DNA from: Pseudomonadota bacterium
GTDB taxonomy: Bacteria > Pseudomonadota > Alphaproteobacteria > Rhizobiales > Kaistiaceae
Assembly: GCA_023433185.1 (NCBI GenBank)
Contig: JAEZEN010000537.1
Coordinates: forward strand, 1 to 7,684
Direction: 5' to 3'
DNA length: 7,684 nt
The position numbers and the translations under genes are program-made. Positions 5,796-7,684 of the stretch are shown in pieces; the stretch's first letter is position 1; each line of letters opens with the position of its first letter. The notes under the pieces are model-generated. The model was not told the DNA's origin. It saw only the letters and a list, made by a program, of their open reading frames with translations, and searched no databases.

Positions 5796-6865
5796 CAGAC
5801 AGGTCCGTCGGCTTCGGCGAGCGTCACGGCCCGCTTCTCCCGGACCGAGCGGACGATGGCCGCCATCGCGCGCACTGAGGAGAGGCCGTCCTCGGCCGTC
5901 GCGCCGCGGACCGCCTTGCCGGTCAGCACGGCGTCGGCGAAGCCCTCGACCTGGCGCCGGTAGAAATGGCCGTCGGCACCGAGTGGCCGCCGGAACATCC
6001 CGTCGCTCTCGTGGAAGATCTCGACGTCGCTCGACTTGAAGTACCACGGATTGTAGGTTTTCGCGATCACGCCGCCGCGCTCGCCCTGAACCTCGAACCC
6101 CTCGTGCCAGTCCATCCGCACCGCCACGGTGAGGTCGAGGTGGCCGATGGCGCCGCTCGCGAAGCCGACGTCGACGAACCAGCAGCGCGCGCCATAGGCT
6201 TCGCGGAAGCGCGCCTCGATCGTCTCGATGTCGCCGGCGAGGAAATGGGCAAGGTCGACGAGGTGGCTGCCATGGGCGAGCATGAGGTAGCGCTGGCGGT
6301 CGGCCTTCGGGTCGCCCGCCGGCCGCTTCGCCGCCCCGCTCGCGACGATGGCCGGCTGCACCGCGTCGGTCATGGCGTAGCGGTGGGTCGAGTCGCAGTA
6401 CCACGCCTTCATCGACAGCATCTGCCCCATCTCGCCGTCGATGAAGTCCTTCGCCGCCTCGATGCCGGCGTCGTAGCGCTTCATGTGCCCGACATGGACG
6501 ACCTTGCCGGAGCGCGCCGCGGCGTCGCGGAGACGGATCGCGTCTTCGACCGAGGTCGCCATCGGCTTTTCGCAGAGGACGTGCTTGCCGGCTTCCAGTG
6601 CCCTGATCGAGGCGTCGACATGGAAGGCGTCGGCGGTGGCGATGATCACCGCCTCGACCTCGGGGTCGGCGAGCATCGCGTCGTAGTCGGCGAAGGTCGT
6701 CTTCGCCCCATGCGCCACCGCCATCCGCTCGCGGAGATCGTCGGCGACGTCGCAGATCGCAAAAAGCTCGGCGTTCCGCGCCTTCACGCAGGATTCGAAA
6801 TGCGCCGCCTGGGCGATCTGCCCGGCGCCCAGCACGCCGATGCGGAGCAGCCGCTCCTCCTTCAT
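5795..6865 (-). CDS. Gfo/Idh/MocA-family NAD(P)-dependent oxidoreductase
   Basis: A 356-residue cytoplasmic dehydrogenase of the glucose-fructose oxidoreductase/inositol dehydrogenase family, which oxidises hydroxyls of sugars and polyols with NAD(P). The N-terminal Rossmann fold shows GVLGAGQIA (10-18) and an acidic strand end at CDVADD (38-43). The family motif CEKPMA lies at residues 98-103, with Lys100 the usual catalytic lysine. The C-terminal half has HGSHLVDLAHFL, where His201 and Asp204 match the usual GxHxxD active-site pair. Length is typical. The start follows the kinase stop by one base (TGAGATG), with GGGGA about 11 bases upstream. Its neighbours (kinase, isomerase) indicate a carbohydrate or cyclitol catabolic operon; the substrate is not evident. 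Confidence 0.94.
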   Translation of the reverse strand: MKEERLLRIGVLGAGQIAQAAHFESCVKARNAELFAICDVADDLRERMAVAHGAKTTFADYDAMLADPEVEAVIIATADAFHVDASIRALEAGKHVLCEKPMATSVEDAIRLRDAAARSGKVVHVGHMKRYDAGIEAAKDFIDGEMGQMLSMKAWYCDSTHRYAMTDAVQPAIVASGAAKRPAGDPKADRQRYLMLAHGSHLVDLAHFLAGDIETIEARFREAYGARCWFVDVGFASGAIGHLDLTVAVRMDWHEGFEVQGERGGVIAKTYNPWYFKSSDVEIFHESDGMFRRPLGADGHFYRRQVEGFADAVLTGKAVRGATAEDGLSSVRAMAAIVRSVREKRAVTLAEADGPV

Positions 6866-6866
6866 C

Positions 6867-7684
6867 TCACGTCCCCATCTTGTGTTCGGAAAGAAAGGTG
6901 TCGATCTCGTCCGGCGCCGGCATGCGGGTCATCGCCCCGGCCCGGGTCGCCATGATCGCTCCGGCCGCCGAGGCGCGCCGGCCGACCGTGGTGAGGATAT
7001 CCGCATCGAGGGTGCCGAGGTCGCGGCCGATCAGCCCGGCGAGCAGCGAGGCCATGAAGGCGTCGCCGCAGCCGACCGTGTCGACGACCGGAACCGCATG
7101 GGCCGGAAGCCGCACCGCATGGGCGGCCGTGTGAAGCGTCGCCCCGGCCTCGCCGTCGGTCACGGCCAGCAATTCGAGCCGGTGATGCCACAGGCGCTGG
7201 AGGCCCCCGGTCTCGTCCGGCAAGCCGGAGAGGATGGCCAGCTCCTCCCGGCTCAGCTTGACGATGTCGGCCGAGGCCACGGCCTCGCGGCCCGCAGCGG
7301 CCATCGCGTCGTGGTCGTCCCAGACCGCCGGACGGAGGTTGGGATCCGCCGAGACGATGATGCCCGCCTCCCGCGCCACCGCCACCGCGCGACGCTGCGC
7401 CGCCGCGGAGACGGGCGTCTTCAGGGACAGCGAGCCGACATGGAGCACGCGGGCGCGGCGGATCAGGTCGTCGTCGACCTCCTCCGGCGCATAGACCGAA
7501 TCGGCGCAGTTCTCGCGATAGAGGGCGAAGCCGCGATCCCCGTTGTCGTCGAGGGTGACACAGGCGAGCGCGGTGGTCTCGGTGCCGGCGCGGCGGATCG
7601 CGGAGACGTCGACGCCGGTCGAGGCGAGCGCGTTCACGGCGAGTGCGCCGAACCCGTCGTCGCCGACCTTGGTGAGCATCGCCG
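6867..7684 (-). CDS. PfkB-family carbohydrate kinase (5' end beyond window)
   Basis: The C-terminal ~270 residues of a ribokinase/fructokinase-type sugar kinase. The visible part begins AMLTKVGDDGFGALAVNALASTGVD, which in this family lies some 40-50 residues into the protein, after the GGxxxNxA segment. The ATG at 7677-7679 is therefore internal, and the gene must continue past the window edge. The C-terminal PfkB signature is DTVGCGDAFMASLLAGL, with its catalytic aspartate (about residue 206 of the visible part); Cys replaces the more usual Ala in GAGD, a known kind of variation. SADPNLRPAVW and VKLSREELAIL are also family-typical. It would phosphorylate a sugar or sugar acid using ATP. It lies 1 nt upstream of the dehydrogenase gene and is the first gene seen of that operon. 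Confidence 0.94.
   Translation of the reverse strand, partial: AMLTKVGDDGFGALAVNALASTGVDVSAIRRAGTETTALACVTLDDNGDRGFALYRENCADSVYAPEEVDDDLIRRARVLHVGSLSLKTPVSAAAQRRAVAVAREAGIIVSADPNLRPAVWDDHDAMAAAGREAVASADIVKLSREELAILSGLPDETGGLQRLWHHRLELLAVTDGEAGATLHTAAHAVRLPAHAVPVVDTVGCGDAFMASLLAGLIGRDLGTLDADILTTVGRRASAAGAIMATRAGAMTRMPAPDEIDTFLSEHKMGT

Noticed and set aside
4962..6404. A 480-residue isomerase with a long N-terminal extension
   Set aside because: The extension is the dehydrogenase gene read in the wrong frame and is very rich in arginine. The barrel starts cleanly at MQIGIFAKTF with a coupled TGATG junction.
5034..6955. Two long plus-strand open frames (5034-5963 and 5966-6955) opposite the isomerase and dehydrogenase
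   Set aside because: High GC content leaves antisense frames open. The translations are Arg/Ala/Gly/Asp-rich with no domain features, and the opposite strand carries well-conserved enzymes.
7677..7679. The ATG here as the true start of the sugar kinase
   Set aside because: The protein would lack the N-terminal strand and the GGxxxNxA substrate-binding segment of PfkB kinases. The frame stays open to the window edge and the residues fit the middle of the domain.

Overview
The window is GC-rich DNA (roughly two thirds G+C by eye) with tightly packed, overlapping genes and a PotABCD-type transporter next to a sugar-catabolic gene set. This suggests an alphaproteobacterium, plausibly of the Hyphomicrobiales (Rhizobiales) or a related order; nothing here fixes a genus. 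It reads as an assembled contig, incomplete in a gene at each end. The first ~40 bases are not genomic: they match the Illumina Nextera read-2 transposase adapter at 31 of 34 positions.

Layout. Positions 42-3281 (minus strand) hold an ABC importer operon of the spermidine/putrescine class, transcribed right to left: Tat-exported solute-binding protein (3281-2124), permease 1 (2100-1216), permease 2 (1222-440) and ATPase (440 to the contig end, cut just before its signature motif). Positions 3282-3480 are a 199-bp divergent intergenic region with a near-perfect 20-bp inverted repeat beside the tetR start and three further hairpin-capable palindromes. A TetR-family regulator runs on the plus strand (3481-4137). 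Positions 4159-7684 (minus strand) hold a second operon, transcribed right to left: PfkB-family sugar kinase (5' end beyond the window), Gfo/Idh/MocA dehydrogenase, TIM-barrel sugar isomerase/epimerase and an alpha/beta hydrolase, with junctions of +1, -1 and -4 nt.

How the genes may work together. The TetR protein probably binds the inverted repeat at its own start and may also affect the divergent transporter operon. The transporter resembles PotABCD, but several residues expected at PotD polyamine-contacting positions differ, so its ligand is uncertain. The second operon looks like catabolism of an unidentified sugar or polyol: oxidation, isomerisation, phosphorylation and perhaps serine-hydrolase opening of a lactone or ester. 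No RNA genes, insertion sequences, CRISPR arrays or defence genes were seen. I found no convincing undescribed system; the most definite unusual signal is the adapter remnant.
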